Part shown: in pieces, positions 56,815 through 64,000 of the stretch | Layout: the number at the start of each line of letters is the position of its first letter | How positions within the stretch are numbered: position 1 is the stretch's first letter | DNA from: Bacteroides faecichinchillae JCM 17102 | Lineage (GTDB): Bacteria > Bacteroidota > Bacteroidia > Bacteroidales > Bacteroidaceae | Direction: 5' to 3' | Assembly (NCBI RefSeq): GCF_000614145.1 | Contig: NZ_BAKK01000006.1 | Span: 62,001 to 126,000 of the forward strand | Length of the DNA: 64,000 nt | Made by a program: the position numbers and the translations under genes | Notes under the pieces: model-generated | Database searches by the model: none | The model's input: only the letters and a program-made list of their open reading frames with translations | Told to the model about the DNA's origin: nothing

Positions 56815-56852
56815 ATAATAAAAGCTCTGAAATCTTTAAATTTCAGAGCTTT
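56815..56852 (-). terminator. Terminator of tRNA-Asp
   Basis: A perfect 13-bp stem (56821-56833 with 56840-56852) followed on the minus strand by TTTATTATTT, 20 nt beyond the tRNA 3' end. Confidence 0.75.
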
Positions 56853-56872
56853 ACTTCGTTTTTTACTTTAAG

Positions 56873-56946
56873 CGGTGCGCACGAGGCTCGAACTCGTGAC
56901 CCCATGCGTGACAGGCATGTATTCTAACCAACTGAACTAGCGCACC
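56873..56946 (-). tRNA. tRNA-Asp (anticodon GTC)
   Basis: 74 nt. Acceptor stem GGTGCGC/GCGCACC, anticodon stem CATGC/GCATG with loop CTGTCAC, and T arm CGAG-TTCGAGC-CTCG. Positions 34-36 are GTC. No CCA is encoded. It borders the region of mobile remnants. Confidence 0.95.
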
Positions 56947-57079
56947 AACACTTTATTTTTATTTTAATTAACCATATACATTCTCACGAATGCGGACGCA
57001 AAGGTAGATATTTTTTTGAAACGCGCAAGAGCTTTTGTATCTTTTTTCTCAAAAAGTGTGTTTATTGAGAATTATCCTG

Positions 57080-57087
57080 TACATTTG
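57080..57087 (+). promoter_or_regulatory. -7 element for the aminotransferase gene
   Basis: TACATTTG, 27 bp before the start at 57115. Confidence 0.5.
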
Positions 57088-57114
57088 CAGATATTACATC
57101 AAATAGAAAATAGA

Positions 57115-58430
57115 ATGAAAAATACACCAATTGAACGACATGTGATTGATGAAACAATAAATGAGTTCAAATTGTCGATTTTTCCAAGGCAACAATTCGT
57201 GAAGTGAAAGCTATTGCTTCGAAAGCTGAAGCTGTATCTGGCGTTGAATTTATAAAGATGGAAATGGGAGTTCCGGGACTTCCTCCTTCTGCTGTTGGAG
57301 TAAAAGCAGAAATAGAAGCATTGCAAAACGGAATAGCAAGCCTATATCCTGATATCAATGGTTTACCGGAATTGAAAAAGGAAGCGTCAAAGTTTATCAA
57401 ATCATTTATCAATGTAGATTTGAATCCGGAAGGCTGTGTACCCGTAACCGGATCTATGCAGGGGACATTTGCTTCTTTTCTGACTTGTAGCCAATGTAAC
57501 GAAAAGAAGGATACAATTCTGTTTATTGATCCAGGATTCCCAGTACAAAAACAACAATTAGTAGTCATGGGTCAGAAATATGAAACCTTTGATGTCTATG
57601 ACCACCGCGGAGAGAAGCTGAGAGAGAAATTAGAAAGTTACCTGAAAAAAGGAAATATATCTGCTATTATTTATTCAAATCCTAATAATCCAAGTTGGAT
57701 TTGCTTAAAAGAAGAAGAATTACAGATCATTGGTCAATTAGCGACTCAATACGACGTTATTGTTTTGGAAGACCTAGCCTATTTTGCAATGGATTTCCGC
57801 CAAGACTTAAGTAAACCGAATCAGGCTCCTTTCCAACCAACAGTTGCTCATTACACAGATAATTATGTATTGTTGATCTCAGGTTCAAAAGCATTTAGTT
57901 ATGCAGGACAACGTATTGGTGTCAGTTGCATCTCGAACAAATTATATCACCGAAGCTATCCCGGATTAACAAAACGTTACGGTGGAGGTACATTTGGTAC
58001 TGTTTTTATTCATCGGGTACTTTATGCGCTTTCTTCTGGAACCAGTCATTCGGCCCAATTCGCAATGGCTGCTATGCTGAAAGCAGCGAATGAAGGTTGC
58101 TACAACTTCTTGGATGAAGTAAAAGTATATGGCGAAAGAGCCAAAAAGCTGAAAGATATTTTCCTTCGTTACGGATTCCACTTAGTATATGACAAGGATC
58201 TTGACGATCCAATAGCTGATGGATTCTATTTTACCATTGGATATCCAGGAATGACTAGTGGCGAATTGGCTAAGGAATTAATGTATTATGGTGTCAGTGC
58301 AATTTCATTGGTCACTACAGGAAGTCACCAGGAAGGATTACGTGCATGTACCTCTTTCATTCAAGATCACCAATATGAACAGCTTGAAGAGCGAATGAAA
58401 CTTTTTGCTAAGAATCACCCTACTACCTAA
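57115..58430 (+). CDS. Class I/II PLP-dependent aminotransferase (-1 frameshift near 57176)
   Basis: About 438 residues when rejoined. The ATG at 57115 opens MKNTPIERHVIDETINEFKL. One G missing in TCGATTTTT shifts the frame, and the remainder continues from about 57180 as ATIREVKAIASKAEA through to the end. The PLP lysine is in ISGSKAFSYAGQRIG, with SNPNNPSW and EDLAYFAMD as cofactor-binding blocks. It has fold type I and the length of aspartate/alanine-type aminotransferases. The amino-group donor is not clear from the sequence. Confidence 0.82.
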
Positions 58431-58532
58431 TTTATAGATATTCTGAATACTAAAATTCATAAAACTGGTCCTTAATGATAAAAAAATAGGAAAAAAAGAA
58501 GGATATTCTATTTTTTTTCTTAATTTAGGGGC

Positions 58533-59121
58533 ATGAATATCAATTCCGACATATTTAAGATTGAGTCTAATAATGTTTTGCCGTCACGAGGAAAGATTTT
58601 AATTTCAGAACCTTTCCTCCGTGACACAACATTTGGGAGGTCTGTAATTTTACTGATTGACCATACCGAAGAAGGAAGTATGGGATTAATAATCAATAAA
58701 CGGCTTCCACTATTCACCAATGACATTATTAAAGAATTCCAATATCTAGATGATATACCTCTTTATAAGGGGGGCCTGTAGCTACCGATACATTGTTTTA
58801 TCTCCATACGTTAAGTAATATCCCTGGTGCGCTTACTATAGGTAAAGGACTTTACTTGAATGGTGATTTTGATGAAATAAAAAAATATATATTACAAGGA
58901 AATAGTGTCAATGTACCATCCGTTTCTTTTTGGGATATTCCGGTTGGGAAGGTAAACAATTAGGTAATGAAATCAAAGAAAACACTTGGTTGGTCTCTGA
59001 AGAGGAAAATGACTATCTGTTAAACACAAATATCAAAGGAATGTGGAAACAGGCCTTGGAAAAACTAGGTAGCAAATATGAAACTTGGTCCCGTTTTCCA
59101 CAAGTACCTTCTCTTAATTAG
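58533..59121 (+). CDS. YqgE/AlgH family protein (UPF0301), two -1 frameshifts
   Basis: About 196 residues when rejoined, the usual family length. Order: [20 protein letters not shown] and [13 protein letters not shown] in the first frame; [13 protein letters not shown] after one G is lost from the G run at 58769-58774; and [14 protein letters not shown] with ENTWLV after one T is lost near 58926-58931. All blocks are conserved in order, so the gene is probably intact in the cell. Function of the family is unsettled. It stands 102 bp after the aminotransferase gene. Confidence 0.8.
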
Positions 59122-59134
59122 TGATTTCTTGTTT

Positions 59135-59656
59135 TTATTGTTTGGTAGGATTAAGACATTGAAAAATGATAGCATCTTTATATGTATTTTCCACTTGCAA
59201 CCAATTTTTCAATAATCCACATTGGACAAATCCACAGGAAGTAAATAATTTGATACAAACTTCATTATCGGTAGCGACATGAGAATATAACTGACTTAGA
59301 GACAGAAAATCAAAAGCATATTCGCATAGTAACCTTAAAGCGTCAGTTGCGTAACCTTGCTGGCGATAATCTTTATGGATGGCAATTCCCACTTCACCAC
59401 GAGAATGCAGTGGAGCAAAGTCTGTGATATCGATTGTCCCTAAAACACAATGATCTGATTTACGCAAAATCATCAGACGCAACTGTTTATCCGCAAATAT
59501 ATCACATTGAGAACCTTCAATATATTGCCGCAGCACATAACGTGAATAAGGTACAGTGAAATTACTAATATCCCACAGAGAAGGATCATTCTCCATTTCA
59601 TACATTATGTCCATATCTTCAGGCTCTACTGCACGAAGATAAATACGGTCGTTCAT
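59135..59656 (-). CDS. GNAT-family acetyltransferase (RimJ/SpeG-like)
   Basis: 173 residues. Opens IYLRAVEPEDMD and has GEVGIAIHKDYRQQGYATDAL (acetyl-CoA loop Q-x-G-Y-A) and a C-terminal FTSCGFVQCG, as in the RimJ/SpeG-like branch that acetylates protein N-termini or polyamines. It is the last gene of a minus-strand unit with a membrane protein and recR, with gaps of 27 bp each. The substrate is not known. Confidence 0.88.
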   Translation of the reverse strand: MNDRIYLRAVEPEDMDIMYEMENDPSLWDISNFTVPYSRYVLRQYIEGSQCDIFADKQLRLMILRKSDHCVLGTIDITDFAPLHSRGEVGIAIHKDYRQQGYATDALRLLCEYAFDFLSLSQLYSHVATDNEVCIKLFTSCGFVQCGLLKNWLQVENTYKDAIIFQCLNPTKQ

Positions 59657-59683
59657 TAAAAAAAGATTTTCGCATTTCTTTTT

Positions 59684-60133
59684 TTATTCTTTATTGATAT
59701 GGAGTTCATTTCTAAGTCTCTTTTCGCTTGGTAGACAAAAAAGAGAAGCAGTCAGACAGATCAGCATACACAGATTTCCCGTATTACTGAAAGTCAGATA
59801 ATAACACAGCAGGTTCAAAAGGATAGCAACTTCAAGCAACCCCAACCGAACATTACTCAATTGTACATAGCGTTTCAATGCAAGTGTTATAGTCATGTGG
59901 TCAATCTTCTTCTTCAGTACCAGATTAAATAATTTAAGAGAAAGAGGTACGCAAACAGCAGTCAACAATATACCAAAAGTTTCAAAATAATAGGTGGCGC
60001 GTACATCGTCTGCAAAAGTGCCAACAGGAAAAAGCTCCAACTCTCCTGCCCCTAACAAAAATGCAGGGAGAACCCAAAAGAAGACATAACTGATATTTAA
60101 GTTTCTGACAGCACGTTTTATTTGTTCTTCCAT
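59684..60133 (-). CDS. Small membrane protein of unknown function
   Basis: 149 residues with four membrane segments (about 15-32, 47-68, 97-115, 117-132). The loops are Lys/Arg-rich on the cytoplasmic side. I do not recognise a named family. It lies between recR and a GNAT gene on the same strand and is probably co-transcribed with both. Confidence 0.7.
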   Translation of the reverse strand: MEEQIKRAVRNLNISYVFFWVLPAFLLGAGELELFPVGTFADDVRATYYFETFGILLTAVCVPLSLKLFNLVLKKKIDHMTITLALKRYVQLSNVRLGLLEVAILLNLLCYYLTFSNTGNLCMLICLTASLFCLPSEKRLRNELHINKE

Positions 60134-60160
60134 GTTCGTTCAAGAAAAATAATTAATGAT

Positions 60161-60778
60161 TTATACAGTTCCGGTAAATAGAGTTCGATTCACAATACTA
60201 CGTCCCAGAGTTACTTCGTCAGCATATTCAAGTTCGTCACCGACAGAGATTCCCCGGGCAATCACACTAAGCTTTACGTTCATCTTTTCCAATTTACGAT
60301 AAATATAAAAATTAGTGGTATCACCTTCCATTGTAGTGCTCAATGCCAGAATAACCTCTTTGATTCCTCCTTCCGCAACTCGCTGCACCAAGCTTTCTAT
60401 CCGTAAATCGCTCGGTCCTACCCCATCCATTGGAGAAATAATGCCACCCAATACATGATAAAGTCCCCGATATTGCTGCGTCGCTTCCACCGCCATCACG
60501 TCACGAATATTTTCGACCACACAGACAGTTGAAGCATCCCGCTGAGAGTTACTACAAATCTGACATATTTCCGTATCAGAGATATTATGACATACTTTGC
60601 AATACTTCACCTCACGTTTCAATGTCATAATGGAATTACCGAAAGCTTCCACAGTAGCTGTATCCTGACGGAGCAGATGCAGCACAAGTCTCATTGCTGT
60701 CTTGCGCCCGATACCAGGCAGTTTGGAAAATTCACCAACTGCCTTTTCCAGTAGTATAGAAGGATATTGTTGATTCAT
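60161..60778 (-). CDS. recR: Recombination protein RecR
   Basis: 205 residues, full length. Helix-hairpin-helix ([15 protein letters not shown]), four-Cys zinc finger [16 protein letters not shown] (about 58-73), and a Toprim domain with [13 protein letters not shown] and [15 protein letters not shown]. It works with RecF/RecO to load RecA on gapped DNA. First gene of its unit; a -7 element TATCTTTG lies at 60812-60819 on the minus strand. Confidence 0.96.
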   Translation of the reverse strand: MNQQYPSILLEKAVGEFSKLPGIGRKTAMRLVLHLLRQDTATVEAFGNSIMTLKREVKYCKVCHNISDTEICQICSNSQRDASTVCVVENIRDVMAVEATQQYRGLYHVLGGIISPMDGVGPSDLRIESLVQRVAEGGIKEVILALSTTMEGDTTNFYIYRKLEKMNVKLSVIARGISVGDELEYADEVTLGRSIVNRTLFTGTV

Positions 60779-60811
60779 ATAAATAAATGATCGTTCTATC
60801 GATTACGGCCG

Positions 60812-60860
60812 CAAAGATACAGATATTGTTTTTAAATACCTATAAAAAATATTACCTTTG
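60812..60860. promoter_or_regulatory. Divergent -7 elements (recR unit and symporter)
   Basis: TATCTTTG on the minus strand (60812-60819) and TACCTTTG on the plus strand (60853-60860), each close to the consensus. The plus-strand element is only 8 bp before the symporter ATG at 60869, so that message would have almost no leader. Confidence 0.55.
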
Positions 60861-60868
60861 CAGCCGAT

Positions 60869-62323
60869 ATGATGATACTTGTCACTATTACATGCTATTT
60901 TACGGCATTATTGCTAATAGCCCGTATCACCGGATATAAAAGCGATTCAAATGCAGCGTTCTTTAAAGGAGAGAACAAATCACCTTGGTATGTGGTCTCT
61001 TTCGGCATGATTGGCGCTTCTATTTCCGGAGTAACATTTGTATCTGTACCAGGCATGGTACGTGAAATGGACATGACGTATCTGCAAACTGTATTCGGAT
61101 TCTTTTTCGGATATATGATCGTTGCTCACGTACTCCTTCCTTTGTATTACAGACTAAACCTAACCAGTATTTACGGTTATCTGGGAACACGAATCGGAAT
61201 ACATTCCTATCGTACTGGATCTTTTTTCTTCCTGTTATCGCGTATGTTAGGAACTGCTGCTAAATTATATCTGGTTTGCCTTATTCTTCATACTTATGTA
61301 TTCCAGGGATTACACGTACCTTTCTGGGTTATAGCAATCGGTTCGGTAGCTTTAGTGTGGATATATACTCATAAAAGCGGAATTAAGACAATCGTATGGA
61401 CAGATACTCTACAGACCTTCTGCTTGATTGCAGCATTACTTTTTATCATTTATTTCACAATTCAAAAACTGGATATTGGTTTCAATGGCATTGTACAGGC
61501 CATTCAGGAGAGTGAACACAGCCGCATTTTTGTTTTTAAAGACTGGATCTCCCGCCAGAACTTCTTCAAACAATTCTTCAGTGGTATCTTCATCGTCATT
61601 GTTATGACCGGTTTGGATCAGGACATGATGCAAAAGAATCTTTCCTGCCGAAATTTGCACGAAGCAAAAAAGAATATGTACTGCTACGGTTTTTCTTTTA
61701 TTCCACTGAATCTTCTATTCCTATGTCTTGGAATTCTGTTATTGACACTAGCTGATAAAATGCAATTGGAACTACCTGTAATGAATGATGATATTCTCCC
61801 CATGTTTGCAACACAAGGATATCTGGGACAAGCGGTATTGGTACTTTTCACAATTGGTATCATAGCAGCAGCGTTCAGTAATTCAGACTCTGCTCTGACA
61901 GCAATGACTACAAGTGTTTGCGTAGATCTACTCAATACGCAAAAAGACACTGAAGAAATCGCACGTCGCAAAAGAAGAAGAGTCCACTTGCTACTTTCAG
62001 CCCTATTGGCATTTTTCATTTGCCTAGTAGAAATGCTAAATAATAAAAGTGTAATCGATGCGATATATATCATTGCATCCTATACATACGGTCCATTACT
62101 CGGCATGTTTGCTTTCGGATTATTCACCCGTAAGCAAACAAATGATCGATTAGTTCCATTTATAGCTATAACTTCACCATTACTTTGTTATGCAGCAGAT
62201 TGGTGGATAAACAAAGAATTTGGATATAAATTCGGTTATGAGTTGCTTATGTTGAACGGAGCACTTACCTTTGCAGGGTTGATGACTTTGTCCACAAAAA
62301 AGAATCAGCTGAAAACGCTCTGA
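60869..62323 (+). CDS. Sodium:solute symporter family protein
   Basis: 484 residues with about thirteen membrane segments. The SSS pattern is clear: SFGMIGASISGVTFVSVPGM early, IYGYLGTRIG, and FTIGIIAAAFSNSDSALTAM (sodium-site region). It imports a small solute with Na+. Start could be either of two adjacent ATGs (60869 or 60872). The substrate is unknown. Confidence 0.9.
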   Translation: MMILVTITCYFTALLLIARITGYKSDSNAAFFKGENKSPWYVVSFGMIGASISGVTFVSVPGMVREMDMTYLQTVFGFFFGYMIVAHVLLPLYYRLNLTSIYGYLGTRIGIHSYRTGSFFFLLSRMLGTAAKLYLVCLILHTYVFQGLHVPFWVIAIGSVALVWIYTHKSGIKTIVWTDTLQTFCLIAALLFIIYFTIQKLDIGFNGIVQAIQESEHSRIFVFKDWISRQNFFKQFFSGIFIVIVMTGLDQDMMQKNLSCRNLHEAKKNMYCYGFSFIPLNLLFLCLGILLLTLADKMQLELPVMNDDILPMFATQGYLGQAVLVLFTIGIIAAAFSNSDSALTAMTTSVCVDLLNTQKDTEEIARRKRRRVHLLLSALLAFFICLVEMLNNKSVIDAIYIIASYTYGPLLGMFAFGLFTRKQTNDRLVPFIAITSPLLCYAADWWINKEFGYKFGYELLMLNGALTFAGLMTLSTKKNQLKTL

Positions 62324-62339
62324 ATAAAGGTGTCTATCG

Positions 62340-62416
62340 TTTATAATAAAAATGAGTGGAATTTATTATAAACTACACAACTGTTTATTATAAATGTTGA
62401 GAGAGTTTATTATAAA
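62340..62416. repeat. Four 13-bp palindromes spaced exactly 22 bp apart
   Basis: The 11-bp cores lie at 62340-62350 (TTTATAATAAA, inverted), 62362-62372, 62384-62394 and 62406-62416 (each TTTATTATAAA). The fullest copy is GTTTATTATAAAC, an odd palindrome around one central base. All sit between the symporter stop and the engB start. The spacing is two helical turns, so all copies face the same side of the DNA. Confidence 0.85.
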
Positions 62417-62447
62417 CAAAAGAACAGTTAATTAATTGACAAGAAAT

Positions 62448-63053
62448 ATGGAAATAACAAATGCAGAATTTGTAATTAGTAACACAGATGTGAAGAAATG
62501 TCCGGCAGGAACATTCCCCGAATATGCTTTCATCGGCCGTTCCAACGTTGGCAAATCAAGTCTTATCAATATGCTGACTTCCCGCAAAGGACTAGCTATG
62601 ACTTCTTCCACTCCTGGAAAAACGATGCTCATCAATCACTTCCTGATAAATAATAGTTGGTATCTGGTAGACCTGCCGGGATACGGCTATGCAAAACGTG
62701 GGCAAAAAGGTAAGGAACAGATACAGAAGGTGATCGAAGATTATATTCTGGATCGAGAACAAATGACCAATCTGTTTGTGCTCATAGACAGTCGTCTGGA
62801 ACCTCAAAAAATAGATTTGGAATTTATGGAATGGTTAGGAGAAAATGGTATTCCTTTCTCTATTGTTTTCACTAAATCAGACAAGTTGAAAGGTGGCCGC
62901 CTGAAAATGAATATTAATGCCTATCTGCAAGATTTACGGAAACAGTGGGAAGAACTTCCTCCTTATTTTATTTCATCATCAGAGAACCATACAGGGCGCA
63001 CAGAAATCCTCGACTATATTGAAACCATTAACAAAGAGATAAATACAAAATGA
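62448..63053 (+). CDS. engB: Ribosome biogenesis GTPase EngB (YsxC/YihA)
   Basis: 201 residues from the ATG at 62448; a TTG 12 bases earlier is in frame but is not family-like. GTPase motifs: G1 GRSNVGKS (about 30-37), G3 DLPGYG and G4 TKSDK. It helps assemble the 50S subunit. It sits downstream of the four-palindrome array, and its stop overlaps the DUF4923 start by 4 nt (ATGA), so the two are coupled. Confidence 0.95.
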   Translation: MEITNAEFVISNTDVKKCPAGTFPEYAFIGRSNVGKSSLINMLTSRKGLAMTSSTPGKTMLINHFLINNSWYLVDLPGYGYAKRGQKGKEQIQKVIEDYILDREQMTNLFVLIDSRLEPQKIDLEFMEWLGENGIPFSIVFTKSDKLKGGRLKMNINAYLQDLRKQWEELPPYFISSSENHTGRTEILDYIETINKEINTK

Positions 63054-63650
63054 AAAGAAAGTTTTTCTTTGCTACATTCGTCGTAGCATTTTCAATGGTG
63101 GCAAGCAACAGCCAAGCACAGTCTTTAAAAGATCTATTTAACAAGGACAACATTTCTAAGGTAGTAAACGCTGTAACAGGTCAAACCCAAGCTATTGACA
63201 TGACCGGAACCTGGAGTTATGAGGGTTCCGCAGTAGAATTTGAATCTGAAAACCTGTTAATGCAAGCAGGAGGAGTCGCCGCAGCTTCTGTAGCTGAAAA
63301 TAAATTGAACGAGCAACTGACTAAAGTTGGTATCAAGGCTGGACAAATGAGTTTTACTTTCAATGCGGACAGTACTTTTACGAGCAAGGTAGGTAAACGT
63401 ACCATGAATGGAACTTATTCTTATAATGCGGCAACTAAACAGGTATCATTAAAATATTTGAAACTGATAAATCTGAATGCCAAAGTAAACTGCACTACAG
63501 AATCTATGGAATTGCTTTTTAATTCAGATAAACTTTTTGAAACTTTTAGCTTTCATTGGTAGTAAAAGCAATAGTACTGCACTGAAAACAGTCAGTTCAT
63601 TAGCTGACAGTTATGATGGTATGATGGTAGGATTTGAGTTAAAAAAATAG
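63050..63650 (+). CDS. DUF4923 secreted protein (+1 frameshift near 63536)
   Basis: About 199 residues when corrected. Signal peptide (cut after SNSQA, about residue 23), then the DUF4923 pattern [26 protein letters not shown], and [11 protein letters not shown]. As written it stops after FETFSFHW. Removing one T from CTTTTTG gives [17 protein letters not shown] and the usual ending [14 protein letters not shown] at 63650. The family is periplasmic, with no known role. Translationally coupled to engB. Confidence 0.8.
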
Positions 63651-63710
63651 TAAAAAAGTCCATTTAATACAATTTCTCATAACAGAAAATATATTTTAGA
63701 GAAAAAATAT

Positions 63711-63718
63711 TATCTTTG
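63711..63718 (+). promoter_or_regulatory. -7 element for the DUF1573 gene
   Basis: TATCTTTG, a perfect match, 26 bp before the start codon. Confidence 0.55.
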
Positions 63719-63744
63719 TCGCTTGTAATCAAAAAGAAGGAAAA

Positions 63745-64000
63745 ATGAAAAAAATACTTTTTTTAGTGACTTTATTAGTGATGGGAGTTAGTTTAGCATT
63801 TGCTGAAGAAGCGGATGGAGGTGCTGCCATTAAGTTTGATAAGACAACACACGACTTCGGAAAATTTTCTGAGAAACAACCTGTAGTAAGTTGTGAATTC
63901 AAATTTACTAATATAGGTGATGCTCCTTTAGTGATTCATCAGGCAGTAGCTTCTTGCGGATGTACAGTACCGGAATACACTCAAGAGCCAATTTTGCCAG
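63745..64000 (+). CDS. DUF1573 secreted protein, 3' end outside window
   Basis: 85 residues are visible before the window ends. Signal peptide (KKILFLVTLLVMGVSLAFA), then the DUF1573 opening: IKFDKTTHDFGKF, FKFTNIGDAPLVI and ASCGCTVPEY, the last being the conserved Cys pair of the family. The immunoglobulin-like fold is periplasmic; its role is not defined. The reading frame is open to the edge. Confidence 0.88.
   Translation, partial: MKKILFLVTLLVMGVSLAFAEEADGGAAIKFDKTTHDFGKFSEKQPVVSCEFKFTNIGDAPLVIHQAVASCGCTVPEYTQEPILP

Noticed and set aside
54976..56872. A complete integrated element with attachment sites at tRNA-Asp
   Set aside because: I found no integrase and no duplicate of the tRNA 3' end; only fragments remain.
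58533..59121. Programmed frameshifting in the YqgE gene
   Set aside because: Both slips are one-base losses in homopolymers and match the error-like pattern seen in nine other genes; there is no slippery-site-plus-structure signal.
1..64000. CRISPR arrays
   Set aside because: No set of direct repeats of 24-40 bp with unique spacers was seen. The regular 22-bp array at 62340 has spacers too short and units too small for CRISPR.

Overview
The window is chromosomal DNA from a member of Bacteroidales, most likely the genus Bacteroides. The support is: AT-rich DNA; many -7 promoter elements of the Bacteroides form TAnnTTTG; family-typical genes (GH92/GH130 glycan genes, GIN-domain DUF2807, DUF4846, DUF4923, PepSY-like pairs, TonB-like proteins with a Cys-rich head); tRNAs without an encoded CCA; and the short prolyl-tRNA synthetase of this phylum. 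The species cannot be named from this alone.

Layout. 1-9.4 kb: the 3' part of a tamB-like gene, then on the minus strand a PepSY-like pair, a two-component system, proS and tRNA-Gly(CCC). 9.7-14.5 kb: a plus-strand TolC/HlyD/ABC-2/ABC-2 export operon. 14.5-20.3 kb: a tightly coupled minus-strand operon of a NapH-like polyferredoxin, a ferredoxin-tailed aldo/keto reductase, DUF1893, a TonB-dependent receptor and an ECF-like membrane protein, probably uptake plus reduction of an unknown compound. 20.6-34 kb: single genes and pairs (flavoprotein, GNAT, metallophosphatase, AraC regulators, two SDRs, a split ThrE-type exporter, a YbjJ-like MFS protein, a PAS histidine kinase, a GIN-domain protein). 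35.1-39.7 kb: GH92-GH130-MFS, a mannose-glycan salvage operon. 40-47.8 kb: AddA- and AddB-like recombination nucleases with a radical SAM activase and a TonB-like gene between them. 48-50.1 kb: a REC-histidine kinase behind UDP-glucuronate decarboxylase. 50.3-52.4 kb: two paralogous HTH genes. 52.7-55 kb: an operon of GNAT, PP-loop/PAPS-reductase-like (DUF3440) and ParB-like genes. 55.1-56.8 kb: a graveyard of mobile DNA (IS66-like remnant, DUF3987-like remnant, IS end pair) beside tRNA-Asp(GTC). 57.1-64 kb: aminotransferase, YqgE, GNAT, a membrane protein, recR, a sodium:solute symporter, engB, DUF4923 and a DUF1573 gene cut by the window end.

Two points matter for use of this annotation. 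First, ten otherwise intact genes carry single-base indels (eleven in all, mostly one-base losses in short homopolymers). They look like residual assembly errors, so I list each as one CDS spanning the break. Second, the best candidates for undescribed biology are the GNAT/PP-loop/ParB operon (an IbrA/IbrB-like pair with a third gene), four 13-bp palindromes spaced exactly 22 bp apart upstream of engB, the Fe-S/TonB/ECF operon, and a possible short transcript with a 20-codon ORF at 5.4-5.6 kb.
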